From Collinsella sp. (GTDB lineage Bacteria; Actinomycetota; Coriobacteriia; Coriobacteriales; Coriobacteriaceae), in assembly GCA_018378775.1 (NCBI GenBank), contig JAGZWV010000008.1:13336-77335 (forward strand): a DNA stretch of 64,000 bases, in the 5' to 3' direction. The notes beneath the pieces are model-generated. The model worked only from the letters and a program-made list of their open reading frames with translations. It had not been told where the DNA came from and searched no databases. How positions within the stretch are numbered: the first letter of the stretch is position 1; every line of letters starts with the position of its first letter. The translations under genes were made by a program, and so were the position numbers. Below, in pieces: positions 23,970-31,975 of the stretch.

Positions 23970-25073
23970 ATGGTCGTTGACAAGGCAAACAGGAAAAAGA
24001 TGTCCAGGGTGGCGGCAACCGCGGCACTCGCCGGCGCCCTTGCCATCGGCGCGGGCGGCTGCGCGGCTGCAAAGCCTGCGGGGTCGAGTTCTGGTAGCGC
24101 ACCGGTGCACAAAGAGCAGGTCAAGAAGACTCCCGCACAGCTGGCGGCCGTGGCATACCACGAGGTCCTCGAAGACCCGCAGGGCTACTTTGGACGTAAT
24201 GACGGGCTCGAGGAGCAGTTTGTTGCCGATGCGGAGTACACCTACGCTCTGGTAAACATGTCGACAGACGAGCTGCCACAGCTGCTCGTCTGCGCATCGG
24301 GATCGAATGACGCGTGGAATGGTATGGAATCCGTGCAGGTATTTTCCTTTGACGCGAAGAGCGGCTCGCTTGTCACGCCGACGGAGGATCTCGCGGCGGG
24401 CGTTGCCGGCGCCGGCGGGTTCCGTGGCAGTCTGTCGTATTCGGCTGCCGGAAACGGGCTGCTATATTCTACGCTTTCGTCTGGAACGGGCATGGGCTCT
24501 ATTGTGCGTATCACGCTCGACGGTGACCAGCTTTCCCAGACGTTTGCCGCGCCCGTCGACCTGTCGTCCGGTTCGAAGCTTTCTTCTGTCGTGAGTTCTG
24601 AGGGCAGGGAGATCACGTGGACAGATGTTGCCGACGACTCGGCTCTGAAGGATCTTGAAAGCGGAAGCTGGAAGAGCACTGTCGAGAAGGGCTCGGGTGC
24701 GGCCGATGCCGCACGGGCTGCCGGTTTGGCGACGTTTACGGGCACGGTGCGCATTCTTGATGACGCCGGGGTGTGCGACCTGCAGGGAGTAGCGAACCCC
24801 AACCCGGATTACCCGAGCGGCCACAGCTATGTCGTGCTCGATTTGGGAGGCGAACAGCAGGTGATGTGTCTCAGCGGTGATGGCTCCAGTCTGCGCGACG
24901 GAAACACCTCGCTGCTTTTGCTCGACACCACCGATTCCGGAAACTCGTGGAGCGCTCTCGATGGCAAGACCGTCACGGTCGCCGTCGATACGCCCCAGTG
25001 CTCTTGGCCGTCGGATACCGGCTTGCCGCTGGGCTCGCCGCGGTGCGCCGGCCATGTTGCTGTCATCGGCTAG
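23970..25073 (+). CDS. Secreted lipoprotein of unknown function
   Basis: 367 residues from the ATG after GAGGGGAG; an earlier ATG at 23943 lacks such a site. A basic N-region (KANRKKMSR) and hydrophobic stretch end in a lipobox, LAIGAGGC, with Cys at about residue 30, so the protein is lipid-anchored outside the membrane. The mature part begins with an Ala/Ser/Gly linker and then a mixed region with repeated short beta-like segments (FVADAEYTYALVNMSTDELPQL), resembling lipoproteins that sense or report protein state. The final third contains a separate beta-rich segment (FTGTVRILDD...GHSYVVLDLGGEQQVMCL). No recognised domain. Ends in a strong terminator. Confidence 0.8.
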   Translation: MVVDKANRKKMSRVAATAALAGALAIGAGGCAAAKPAGSSSGSAPVHKEQVKKTPAQLAAVAYHEVLEDPQGYFGRNDGLEEQFVADAEYTYALVNMSTDELPQLLVCASGSNDAWNGMESVQVFSFDAKSGSLVTPTEDLAAGVAGAGGFRGSLSYSAAGNGLLYSTLSSGTGMGSIVRITLDGDQLSQTFAAPVDLSSGSKLSSVVSSEGREITWTDVADDSALKDLESGSWKSTVEKGSGAADAARAAGLATFTGTVRILDDAGVCDLQGVANPNPDYPSGHSYVVLDLGGEQQVMCLSGDGSSLRDGNTSLLLLDTTDSGNSWSALDGKTVTVAVDTPQCSWPSDTGLPLGSPRCAGHVAVIG

Positions 25074-25080
25074 ATTGCAT

Positions 25081-25115
25081 AATGCGGAAAAGGACCAATT
25101 TCTTTTCCGCATTTT
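25081..25115 (+). terminator. Rho-independent terminator
   Basis: AATGCGGAAAAG pairs with CTTTTCCGCATT over a 9-base loop, followed by TTT. It begins 7 bases after the lipoprotein stop. Confidence 0.88.
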
Positions 25116-25178
25116 TATGCTCCGTACCTGCGGTGATGGGTATACATATACCAATTATGAGTAGGGTGGAGGTGCAAT

Positions 25179-26036
25179 ATGGCTGTCGGCGAGCACAGGT
25201 TTGATCCCGATTTTGAATGGTGGTATAGCGAGGGCGAGGCTCCGGACGAGTCCTGGGATGAGCCGTTGACGGACGAAGCGTCGAGCAACGAGGTCGAGAC
25301 CGGCAGCGATGCCGCCGAGCCCCTGACCTTCGAGCAAGCTTGGGCCCAGGCAGAGGCCGACGAGGCCAAGGCCGATGCAACGGCCACGCTGAGCCAGCCG
25401 GCCGATATGTCGATCTCGCCGGCCAAGACGCCGCAACCGCGCCATAACATCGACCCCGGCAGCACGGCGTCCTTCAGCATCCTCGACGTGCCCGCGCAGG
25501 GCGCCCAGGCGCCAGCTCCCACGCATCGTCCCGACTTGGCTCGCGAGGAAGATGCGGGTCGCCGCTCTCCGCTCGGCCCTATCCTCATTGCCTTTTTGGC
25601 CGGCGTCATTGCGTGTTCGGCGATCGGCAACGTTTGGGGCCATGTTGAGCAGCAGCGAAAAGACGCCGCCAAGGTCGAGATGTCCGTCGAGCAGTCGCTC
25701 AGCCGTACGCGCTCGGTGCATGTGTCGGTCGAGGTCAAAGACGGCGCGACGTGGGATACCGCGCGCGGCGACAGCCAGATGCTCATCCATATCGTGGGCC
25801 GCACGCTCAAGGGGCAGGCGGTCGATGAGTATCAATATGTCAACTCTGACGGTGACGGCATCGAGCTCAAGCCCGGAGACTACGAGCTCACGGTCGACGA
25901 GCCGCCCGTCGCCACCGACGGCACGCGTTTCCGCGCCTCGAAGCGCATGGTTCCCGTGAGCTTTAACTCGCAGGCGCCCGATACGGTCGACAGCACGCCG
26001 CAGGGCGGGTTCGATCTTTACGTGGATGCTCAATAA
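25179..26036 (+). CDS. Single-pass membrane protein of unknown function
   Basis: 285 residues with an ATG after AGGGTGGAGGTGCAAT. An acidic cytoplasmic N-terminal part (EWWYSEGEAPDESWDEP, then Ala/Glu/Asp/Pro-rich to about residue 125) leads to one membrane helix (LGPILIAFLAGVIACSAIG, about 131-150). The outside part (about 155-285) appears beta-rich (VHVSVEVKDG, QMLIHIVGRTLKG, GIELKPGDYELTVDEPPVA) and resembles an Ig-like or transglutaminase-accessory fold. No motif suggests catalysis. It is followed 77 bases later by the epimerase gene on the same strand; a functional link is not evident. Confidence 0.75.
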   Translation: MAVGEHRFDPDFEWWYSEGEAPDESWDEPLTDEASSNEVETGSDAAEPLTFEQAWAQAEADEAKADATATLSQPADMSISPAKTPQPRHNIDPGSTASFSILDVPAQGAQAPAPTHRPDLAREEDAGRRSPLGPILIAFLAGVIACSAIGNVWGHVEQQRKDAAKVEMSVEQSLSRTRSVHVSVEVKDGATWDTARGDSQMLIHIVGRTLKGQAVDEYQYVNSDGDGIELKPGDYELTVDEPPVATDGTRFRASKRMVPVSFNSQAPDTVDSTPQGGFDLYVDAQ

Positions 26037-26113
26037 TTGCGCGCCGCTCCGTCCCGCAGCCAAGAGTGGGACAATAGCCCTCGACACTATTGTTTACTTT
26101 TGGAGGAAGTAGC

Positions 26114-27007
26114 ATGTCTACCGTCACTACCATCAAGCGCGGCGGCCTCACCGCGGCCATCGATTCCATGGGCGCCCAGCTCACGAGCCTTGCCCTTAAC
26201 GGCAACGAGTATCTGTGGCAGGGCGACCCCGCCTTTTGGGGCAAGCACGCGCCCATCCTGTTCCCCATTGTGGGCTCGCTGCGCAACAACACGGCAACGT
26301 CTGCGGCCGGCACCTGCGAGATGCCGCGCCACGGACTCGCGCGCATTGTCGAGCACAAGCTGGTCGAGGTTTCGGAGGACGGCTCCTCGGTAACGTACGA
26401 GATCACCGATACGCCCGAGTCGCTCAAGGCCTTCCCCTTCCACTTTAAGCTCAACATGATCTATGCGCTCACCGGCGACGCTACGCTCGCCCAGACCTTT
26501 GCCGTCACCAACACCGGCGACGTGGATCTGCCGTTTTCGGTGGGCGGTCACCCTGCCTTTAACGTGCCGGCCCCCGGTGCCGATGACGAGGCGTTCGAGG
26601 ATTACGAGTTGGCATTTACCGAGGCATGGACCAACGAGGCGCCCATCATTACGCCCGATGGCCTCATGACGTTCGAGGGCAGCTACAAGGCTCCCGACAA
26701 CTCGGACGTGCTGTCCATCACGCACCGCAGCTTCGATAACGACGCCATCATGTTCACCGACGTTCCCGGCTCCACGCTCACCCTGCGCGGACGCAAGTCG
26801 GGTCACGGCGTGAAGATCGACTTTGAGGGCTTTAAGTACATTGGCGTGTGGTCTGCCGCCAACGACGCCCCGTTTGTGGCGCTCGAGCCCTGGACCGGCC
26901 ACACCACCATGGACACCGAGGACGACGTCTTTGAGCACAAGGTCAACACCATCACCTTGGCGCCGGGCGAGACGGACGAGCGCAGCTTTAGCGTTACGCT
27001 GCTCTAG
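26114..27007 (+). CDS. Aldose 1-epimerase family protein (LacX-like)
   Basis: 297 residues; the ATG is preceded by TTGGAGGAAGTAGC. Galactose-mutarotase fold landmarks: MGAQLTSLALNGNEYLWQGDPAFWGKHAPILFPIVGSL, MPRHGLAR (catalytic His region), FSVGGHPAFNVP (second His), and VALEPWTGHTT with the catalytic Glu. The length and the WGKHAPILFP block match the LacX-type subgroup. It interconverts anomers of hexoses or hexose phosphates in the cytoplasm. It does not sit in a visible sugar operon, so the true substrate is open. Confidence 0.92.
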   Translation: MSTVTTIKRGGLTAAIDSMGAQLTSLALNGNEYLWQGDPAFWGKHAPILFPIVGSLRNNTATSAAGTCEMPRHGLARIVEHKLVEVSEDGSSVTYEITDTPESLKAFPFHFKLNMIYALTGDATLAQTFAVTNTGDVDLPFSVGGHPAFNVPAPGADDEAFEDYELAFTEAWTNEAPIITPDGLMTFEGSYKAPDNSDVLSITHRSFDNDAIMFTDVPGSTLTLRGRKSGHGVKIDFEGFKYIGVWSAANDAPFVALEPWTGHTTMDTEDDVFEHKVNTITLAPGETDERSFSVTLL

Positions 27008-27034
27008 GGGTTCCGCACGGAGCGGTCATAACTT

Positions 27035-27098
27035 GAGCGTGGATGATCTCCCGTTTTGAGCCCGTGTGCGAGCCAAAAGTGGGAGATTTTCCACGCTC
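27035..27098. repeat. GAGCGTGGAT-type palindromic repeat, single unit
   Basis: Arms at 27035-27053 (GAGCGTGGATGATCTCCCG) and 27079-27098 in the opposite orientation, 25 bases apart. The arms match those of the cluster at 19212-19333 but the interior differs, which suggests a repeat family rather than a shared gene end. Confidence 0.75.
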
Positions 27099-27116
27099 AT
27101 TCCGATGCATGGGTCG

Positions 27117-27198
27117 GGGCAGCTAATTTGGGACGGGGCTATTTTGACTGCTTTCACATGCAAGCAGTCAAAATAGCCCCGTCCCAAATTAGCTGCCC
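27117..27198. repeat. 37-bp perfect long-stem hairpin
   Basis: The arms 27117-27153 and 27162-27198 are perfectly complementary over 37 bp with an 8-base loop. It contains TTTGGGACGGGGCTATTTTG on the left arm. The stem is far longer than a terminator. It may be a miniature inverted-repeat element or a double-stranded RNA source. There is no flanking target duplication I can confirm. Confidence 0.85.
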
Positions 27199-27229
27199 TT
27201 GCATCAATCAGTCATTTTCCAGTTCGTAA

Positions 27230-27302
27230 ACTTGTATGTATGCATACAAGTGGATAGCGGCGTGCGGTATCCTGTTGAGTCGTCAGCATACGATTCAACA
27301 GG
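27230..27302 (+). promoter_or_regulatory. Leader palindromes before the ABC transporter operon
   Basis: A palindrome, ACTTGTATG/CATACAAGT with a 4-base centre (27230-27251), is followed by a 12-bp hairpin (CCTGTTGAGTCG / CGATTCAACAGG, 27271-27302) that abuts the Shine-Dalgarno GGGAAGG. The first could be an operator and the second could gate translation. Confidence 0.5.
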
Positions 27303-27313
27303 GAAGGCAGATT

Positions 27314-28240
27314 ATGCATTCTCCCCAACAGTGCGATGCGCAGACCCAGCCGCTATGCAGCCGTCGCATCTTTTTGGGTGGCGCTCTCGCGGCGAGCGCT
27401 TCCGTTGTCGCCGGCGCGCTCGCCGGCTGTCAGCGTCCGTCCACGCTCAAGGTGGTTCAGCCCACGACGGGCGGCGGTCGCGACGACCTGTCCGATTCCG
27501 TGATCGGCAAGGATAAGATCCGCATCGGCATGGAGGCGGCCTACGCCCCGTACAACTGGCAGGTTTCCGAAGCCAGTGAGTACACCATCCCCATCGACAA
27601 CGTGCAGGGCGCCTATGCCGATGGCTACGACGTGCAGATCGCCAAGATCGTCTGCAAGGCCCTCGGCGGCGAGCCCGTTGCCGTCAAGCAGAGCTTCTCG
27701 GGTCTTATCGATTCGCTCAACAACGGCCAGATCGACCTCATCATCGCCGGTATGAGCGCCACGCCCGAGCGCGAGGAGTCGGTCGGCTTTTCCGACCCGT
27801 ACTTCATTGGCTACTTTGGCCTGTTCGTAAAAGAGGGTTCCCCCTACCAAAACGCCACCAAGCTCAGCGACTTTAGCGGTGCCACGGTACTCGGCCAAAA
27901 GGACACCATGCTCGATACCGTCATCGACGAGATCCCGGGCGTCGTCCACAAGAACCCGGTCGATTCGGTCCCCACGGTGTTCTCGAATCTGCTGCAGGGC
28001 ACGTGCGACGCCGTGACCTACAACACCGAGAACGAGAAGGGCTATATGGCCCAAAACCCGGGTATCGTGCCGATTCAATTTGCCGAGGGCGAGGGTTTCA
28101 AGCAGGAGGTCACGGCAAACGTCGGCTGCCGCAAGGGCTCGGACAAGCTGCTTAAACTCATCGACAAGACACTCAAGGGCGTTAGCCAAGAGGAGCGCGA
28201 CCAAATGTGGGACGCGTGCCTCGACCGTCAGCCGGCATAG
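27314..28240 (+). CDS. Amino-acid ABC transporter substrate-binding lipoprotein
   Basis: 308 residues from the ATG after GGGAAGGCAGATT. The signal region reads SRRIFLGGALAAS, a twin-arginine-like motif, and ends in a lipobox (GALAGC) near residue 37, so the protein is probably exported folded and lipid-anchored. The mature part is a family 3 solute-binding protein: IRIGMEAAYAPYNWQ, GYDVQIAKIVCKALGG, SLNNGQIDLIIAGMSATPERE, VGFSDPYF and TVLGQKDTMLD. It captures a polar amino acid for the adjacent permease and ATPase. Its gene is first of three in an operon. Confidence 0.93.
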   Translation: MHSPQQCDAQTQPLCSRRIFLGGALAASASVVAGALAGCQRPSTLKVVQPTTGGGRDDLSDSVIGKDKIRIGMEAAYAPYNWQVSEASEYTIPIDNVQGAYADGYDVQIAKIVCKALGGEPVAVKQSFSGLIDSLNNGQIDLIIAGMSATPEREESVGFSDPYFIGYFGLFVKEGSPYQNATKLSDFSGATVLGQKDTMLDTVIDEIPGVVHKNPVDSVPTVFSNLLQGTCDAVTYNTENEKGYMAQNPGIVPIQFAEGEGFKQEVTANVGCRKGSDKLLKLIDKTLKGVSQEERDQMWDACLDRQPA

Positions 28241-28249
28241 GGAGGCAGC

Positions 28250-29398
28250 ATGAAAACCATCAATCGCCTGGCCTCCTTTATCAAGGCAGACCACCGTTAT
28301 GTATACCTGGGCACGAGCGTTATCGCGGCGCTCGGCCTGGCGTTTAGCCAGCGCAACCCCACGCCGTTGAGCTTCTTGGCGCCTACGGGCGTGTTCCAAG
28401 ACTGCCTTTGGGCGATTCTTTGGGCCTGGCTCGTCGTGTCGGCCGCGGCGCTGGTCACCAAGCTTATGCACTGGAGCGACTATCGCGAAAAGTCGCCGTT
28501 TGCTTCCGAGCGCTTCCGTCGCGGCGCGCGCTTGGGCAGCTATGTCGTGGTCGCCATCGCGGCGATCTTCTTTATCGACCGTTGCGTCATGTCGTTTATC
28601 GATCTGGTGCAGGTGAGCATTGTCTCGGACTCCAACCCCAGCGACTTTTTGTCGAGCCTGGTCTACATGACCTACAAGAGCGGCGACTTCTTCATCCGTG
28701 GCATCGAGATCACCATCGCGCTTGCCACCTTCGGCACCGTTATCGCATTCTTCCTGGCGCTGCTCTTTGTGTTCCTGCGTATTCAGACCTTCGACCGCGT
28801 AGACAACGACCTGGTGCGCTTCTTTAAGAGCATCGGCCGCGGCTTTGCGACCGTCTACTCCACCATCGTGCGCGGCACGCCCATGATGGTCCAGGGCCTG
28901 CTCATCTATTACGCGGGCTTCACCGTTTTGCGCGGCATGGGCTTCGAGACTGCCCAGGCCAACCAGATTTGGAGCACCTTCACCGCCGGCCTTGTCACCA
29001 TCTCGCTCAACTCTACCGCCTACATGATGGAGGTCCTGCGCGGCGGCATCGAGTCGATCGACCCCGGCCAGGCCGAGGCGGCGCGCTCGCTGGGCTTGTC
29101 GCAGTGGCAGGCCATGCGCAAGGTCGTGTTCCCCCAGGGCATTAAAAACGCGATCCCGGCGCTCACCAACGAGTTCATCATCAACATCAAGGATTCGTCG
29201 GTGCTCTCGGTCATCGGCGTGTTCGACCTCATGTATGCCACCACCACCGTCGCCGGCGTGTACTACCGCCAGATGGAGGTCTACTGCGTGGCGCTCGTGG
29301 TCTATCTGATCCTGACGCTCGTGGCGAGCCGCCTGCTCGAGGCCTTTGGCAAAAAGCTCGGCGCCGAGGCTCCTGCCACGCTGCCCAGCTCTAACTAG
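28250..29398 (+). CDS. Amino-acid ABC transporter permease
   Basis: 382 residues; GGAGGCAGC precedes the ATG, 9 bases after the binding protein gene. The first ~150 residues hold three or four hydrophobic segments that are extra relative to the usual ~220-residue permease. The canonical part begins near residue 150 with FFIRGIEITIALATFGTVIAFFLAL, followed by GTPMMVQGLLIYYAG and the EAA loop EAARSLGLSQWQAMRKVVFPQGIKNAIPA that contacts the ATPase. HisM/GlnP type. It forms the membrane channel for the neighbouring substrate-binding protein. Confidence 0.93.
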   Translation: MKTINRLASFIKADHRYVYLGTSVIAALGLAFSQRNPTPLSFLAPTGVFQDCLWAILWAWLVVSAAALVTKLMHWSDYREKSPFASERFRRGARLGSYVVVAIAAIFFIDRCVMSFIDLVQVSIVSDSNPSDFLSSLVYMTYKSGDFFIRGIEITIALATFGTVIAFFLALLFVFLRIQTFDRVDNDLVRFFKSIGRGFATVYSTIVRGTPMMVQGLLIYYAGFTVLRGMGFETAQANQIWSTFTAGLVTISLNSTAYMMEVLRGGIESIDPGQAEAARSLGLSQWQAMRKVVFPQGIKNAIPALTNEFIINIKDSSVLSVIGVFDLMYATTTVAGVYYRQMEVYCVALVVYLILTLVASRLLEAFGKKLGAEAPATLPSSN

Positions 29399-29420
29399 GC
29401 TTAAGACGAGGAGAATCATC

Positions 29421-30206
29421 ATGGCAGATACCGCCATTACCGGCGTTGCGGCCGCCGCACAGACCAATGAGCCGCTCATCCGCGTTGAGGGCCTGCGCAA
29501 GAGCTTTGGCTCGCTTGAGGTGCTTAAGGGCATCGACCTCGCTGTCAATCCCGGTGAGGTCGTCACCATCATCGGCGCCTCGGGCTCGGGCAAATCGACC
29601 TTCCTGCGCTGCCTCAACCTGCTCGAGACCCCGGACGCGGGCCACATCTGGTTCCACGGCCAGGACCTCACGGCCGAGCGCTGCAATATCAATAAACTGC
29701 GCGAGGACATCGGCATGGTGTTCCAGGGCTTTAACCTGTTCAACAACATGGATGTGCTCGACAACTGCACGCTCGCGCCCGTCACGCTCAAAAAGATGGG
29801 CAAAGATCAGGCCGAACAGGTCGCGATGGAGCATCTGGCGAGCGTGGGACTCGAAAAATTCGCCCATGCCGCGGTTGGTCGCCTGTCCGGTGGCCAAAAG
29901 CAGCGCGTTGCCATCGCCCGCGCCCTGTGCATGAACCCGCAGATCATGCTGTTTGACGAGCCGACCTCTGCGCTCGATCCCGAGATCGTGGGCGAGGTGC
30001 TCGACGTTATGCGCAAGCTCGCCGCCGACGGCATGACCATGGTCGTCGTTACCCACGAGATGGCCTTCGCGCGTACCGTGTCCGACCGCGTGGTCTTTAT
30101 GGACCAGGGCGTGGTGCTCGAGGACGCCGCGCCGGCTGAGCTCTTTGGCAATCCTAAGCACCAGCGCACCCGCGAGTTCCTCTCGCGTTATCTCAACGAC
30201 AAATAA
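29421..30206 (+). CDS. Amino-acid ABC transporter ATP-binding protein (GlnQ-like)
   Basis: 261 residues; GACGAGGAGAATCATC precedes the ATG. Walker A GASGSGKST, Q-loop GMVFQGFNLF, signature LSGGQKQR, Walker B IMLFDEPTSALDPE and H-loop VTHEM are all present. The C-terminal EDAAPAELFGNPKHQRTREFLSRYL is typical of the polar amino-acid subgroup. It powers import through the preceding permease. It ends the three-gene operon, followed by a terminator. Confidence 0.96.
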   Translation: MADTAITGVAAAAQTNEPLIRVEGLRKSFGSLEVLKGIDLAVNPGEVVTIIGASGSGKSTFLRCLNLLETPDAGHIWFHGQDLTAERCNINKLREDIGMVFQGFNLFNNMDVLDNCTLAPVTLKKMGKDQAEQVAMEHLASVGLEKFAHAAVGRLSGGQKQRVAIARALCMNPQIMLFDEPTSALDPEIVGEVLDVMRKLAADGMTMVVVTHEMAFARTVSDRVVFMDQGVVLEDAAPAELFGNPKHQRTREFLSRYLNDK

Positions 30207-30214
30207 TGCAAGCG

Positions 30215-30253
30215 AACGTGGCAAAGGGACCGCCTCTTTGCCACGTTGTTTTT
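30215..30253 (+). terminator. Terminator of the ABC transporter operon
   Basis: AACGTGGCAAAG pairs with CTTTGCCACGTT over a 9-base loop, followed by GTTTTT. The T-run is only 10 bases before the ATG of the next gene and merges with its GGAGGAAGG site, so read-through could feed the peptidase. Confidence 0.85.
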
Positions 30254-30263
30254 GGAGGAAGGC

Positions 30264-31679
30264 ATGGCCGAGGTTTGGCGCTTCTTTGCGCACGAGGATG
30301 ATTTTGCCGATATCGACGAGGTCGGCGCGTGCGAGCGCCTGGGCCGCGTGCTGTCGTTTCCGACGATTTCGAGCATGGATGCCCAGACGGTGGACTGGCA
30401 GGCGTTTGCCGACCTGCGCGCCTATATGCAGCAGGCCTGGCCGCGCGTGTTTGCGGCGGGCGAGGTCGAGCTCATCGACCATTCGCTGCTCGTGACGCTT
30501 GCCGGCATCGACCCCGCCCTCAAGCCGGTCATGCTCATGGGCCACATGGACGTGGTTCCCGTGGTGCCGGGCACCGAGACAGACTGGACGCACAATCCCT
30601 TTAGCGGGCACGTGGACGACACCTATATTTGGGGTCGCGGCGCCATCGATATGAAAGACCAGGTCGCAGGCATCCTGGAGGCCGTTGAGTATGCGCTGGC
30701 GCACGGCTGGCAACACGAACGAACCCTGCTGCTGGCCTTTGGCCAGGATGAGGAGACCACGCAGTGCGGCGCGGGTGCCATTGGCCGCGTGCTCGAGGAG
30801 CGCGGCGTTGAGCTTGAGTACCTGATTGACGAGGGCGACTATCGTATCGTTGAGGCTGCCGAGTACAGCGCAGGTGCGGGTTGGCTTATGCATGCCGATC
30901 TTGCCGAGAAGGGCTATGCCGATATCGTGCTCAAGGCGAAGAGCGAAGGCGGGCACTCTTCCAACCCTTACGGTGGGACGTCGCTCGAAGTGCTCAGCCG
31001 CGCTATTGCCGCGATTTGCGATATCGAGTGGCCGGCGCGTGTGACCGATCTGCTTGCCGCGCAGCTCATCGAGCTGGGGCTTTATGCCGCAGACGAGATT
31101 GCTGCCAGCAAGGATGCCATCGTGCGCGACTGCCTCGCCAGCAAAAAGCTGTACCCGCTTGTGACCACCACCTGCGCGCCCACGCAAATCGAAGGCGGCA
31201 GTACCGGTGCCAACGTAATGCCGCAGGATATGTGGGCAAATATCAACTTCCGCATGCTCGAGGGTACGAGCGTGGCCGATGTCGTGGCCTGCTGCCGCGA
31301 GGCCGTTGCCGCCGCTGGGCTCGCTGGCCGAGTCGAGGTCGAGCTGGGCCCCGGCAGCTCCGAACCCTCGCCGTCCCCGCGCATCGGTGGTCCCGGCCTC
31401 GAGGCGGTTCGCTCCATCGCCGCCCGCTATTTCCGCGATCCAAAGGGGACGGAGGAAAACGGATCATCCGAGCCGTTGGCGATTGTCCCCTCGACCGTGA
31501 TCGGCGCGACCGACGCTGCCAACTACCAGCGCATTTGCTCCGAATGCATTCGTTTTTCGGCGTTTGTGGTCGACGATGACGAGTGCGACCGCGGCGTCCA
31601 CGGCACCAACGAGCGCATTACCCGCCGCGCCTACCTCCAGGGTGTTCGCTTCCTCATCGCCCTGCTCCGCACGCTCTAG
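30264..31679 (+). CDS. M20 family metallopeptidase
   Basis: 471 residues; GGAGGAAGGC precedes the ATG. Metal-binding motifs: GHMDVVPVV, WGRGAIDMKD, FGQDEETTQCGA, and a late GVHGTNERI. A dimerisation domain (about 200-330, KSEGGHSSNPYGG) sits between two halves of the catalytic domain. Such enzymes are dipeptidases or carboxypeptidase S-like, and its position after an amino-acid importer fits nutrient use. A 23-base stretch within it (31445-31467), coding for KGTEENGSS, is identical to an intergenic sequence at 43282-43304, so the coding sequence seems to contain an in-frame repeat insertion. Confidence 0.9.
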   Translation: MAEVWRFFAHEDDFADIDEVGACERLGRVLSFPTISSMDAQTVDWQAFADLRAYMQQAWPRVFAAGEVELIDHSLLVTLAGIDPALKPVMLMGHMDVVPVVPGTETDWTHNPFSGHVDDTYIWGRGAIDMKDQVAGILEAVEYALAHGWQHERTLLLAFGQDEETTQCGAGAIGRVLEERGVELEYLIDEGDYRIVEAAEYSAGAGWLMHADLAEKGYADIVLKAKSEGGHSSNPYGGTSLEVLSRAIAAICDIEWPARVTDLLAAQLIELGLYAADEIAASKDAIVRDCLASKKLYPLVTTTCAPTQIEGGSTGANVMPQDMWANINFRMLEGTSVADVVACCREAVAAAGLAGRVEVELGPGSSEPSPSPRIGGPGLEAVRSIAARYFRDPKGTEENGSSEPLAIVPSTVIGATDAANYQRICSECIRFSAFVVDDDECDRGVHGTNERITRRAYLQGVRFLIALLRTL

Positions 31680-31865
31680 AATGTGACAAAGGGACTGAGC
31701 CGATTTCATCGGTAATGAGACAAAAACTGTAATAGAAAAAGGCTAAGATATCTTAAGAGACATATGCTGGGGTTGGTATTCCTTGAACGACTGCGGGCAT
31801 GTGCCAGACCGCCTCGGCCCCCGGGGAGCGCCCGGGCAGGTCGCCGTGTGACTGGGGAGGAAATT

Positions 31866-31928
31866 ATGCAGGAGCTCAGAGAGATGACGTCTCGACTCGT
31901 GAATATTGCTACCGGGGGGGGTGTCTAA
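31866..31928 (+). CDS. 20-codon leader ORF carrying the poly-G tract (start of the adhesin in the ON frame)
   Basis: The ATG has the best ribosome-binding site in the region, GGGGAGGAAATT. It reads MQELREMTSRLVNIATGGGV and stops at TAA with eight Gs at 31914-31921. Downstream, the giant adhesin frame is open from before this point. One additional G (or loss of two) would make translation continue as ...IATGGGCLSRELPGE straight into the adhesin. In this assembly the frame is interrupted. It is best seen as the 5-prime part of the adhesin gene in an OFF state, not a separate gene. Confidence 0.6.
   Translation: MQELREMTSRLVNIATGGGV
31914..31921 (+). repeat. Homopolymeric G8 tract (candidate phase switch)
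   Basis: Eight consecutive Gs between a strong translation start and a signal-peptide-encoding frame. Such tracts change length by slipped-strand pairing. The frame arithmetic: start at 31866 (frame 0 modulo 3), adhesin frame 2; +1 G joins them. Confidence 0.75.
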
Positions 31929-31975
31929 GCAGGGAACTTCCTGGTGAACACCGGCCGCGCGAGCGGTGGTCCGTC

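Noticed and set aside
24500..24950. Frameshift in the lipoprotein gene
   Set aside because: The frame is continuous with consistent codon use to a terminator-linked stop.
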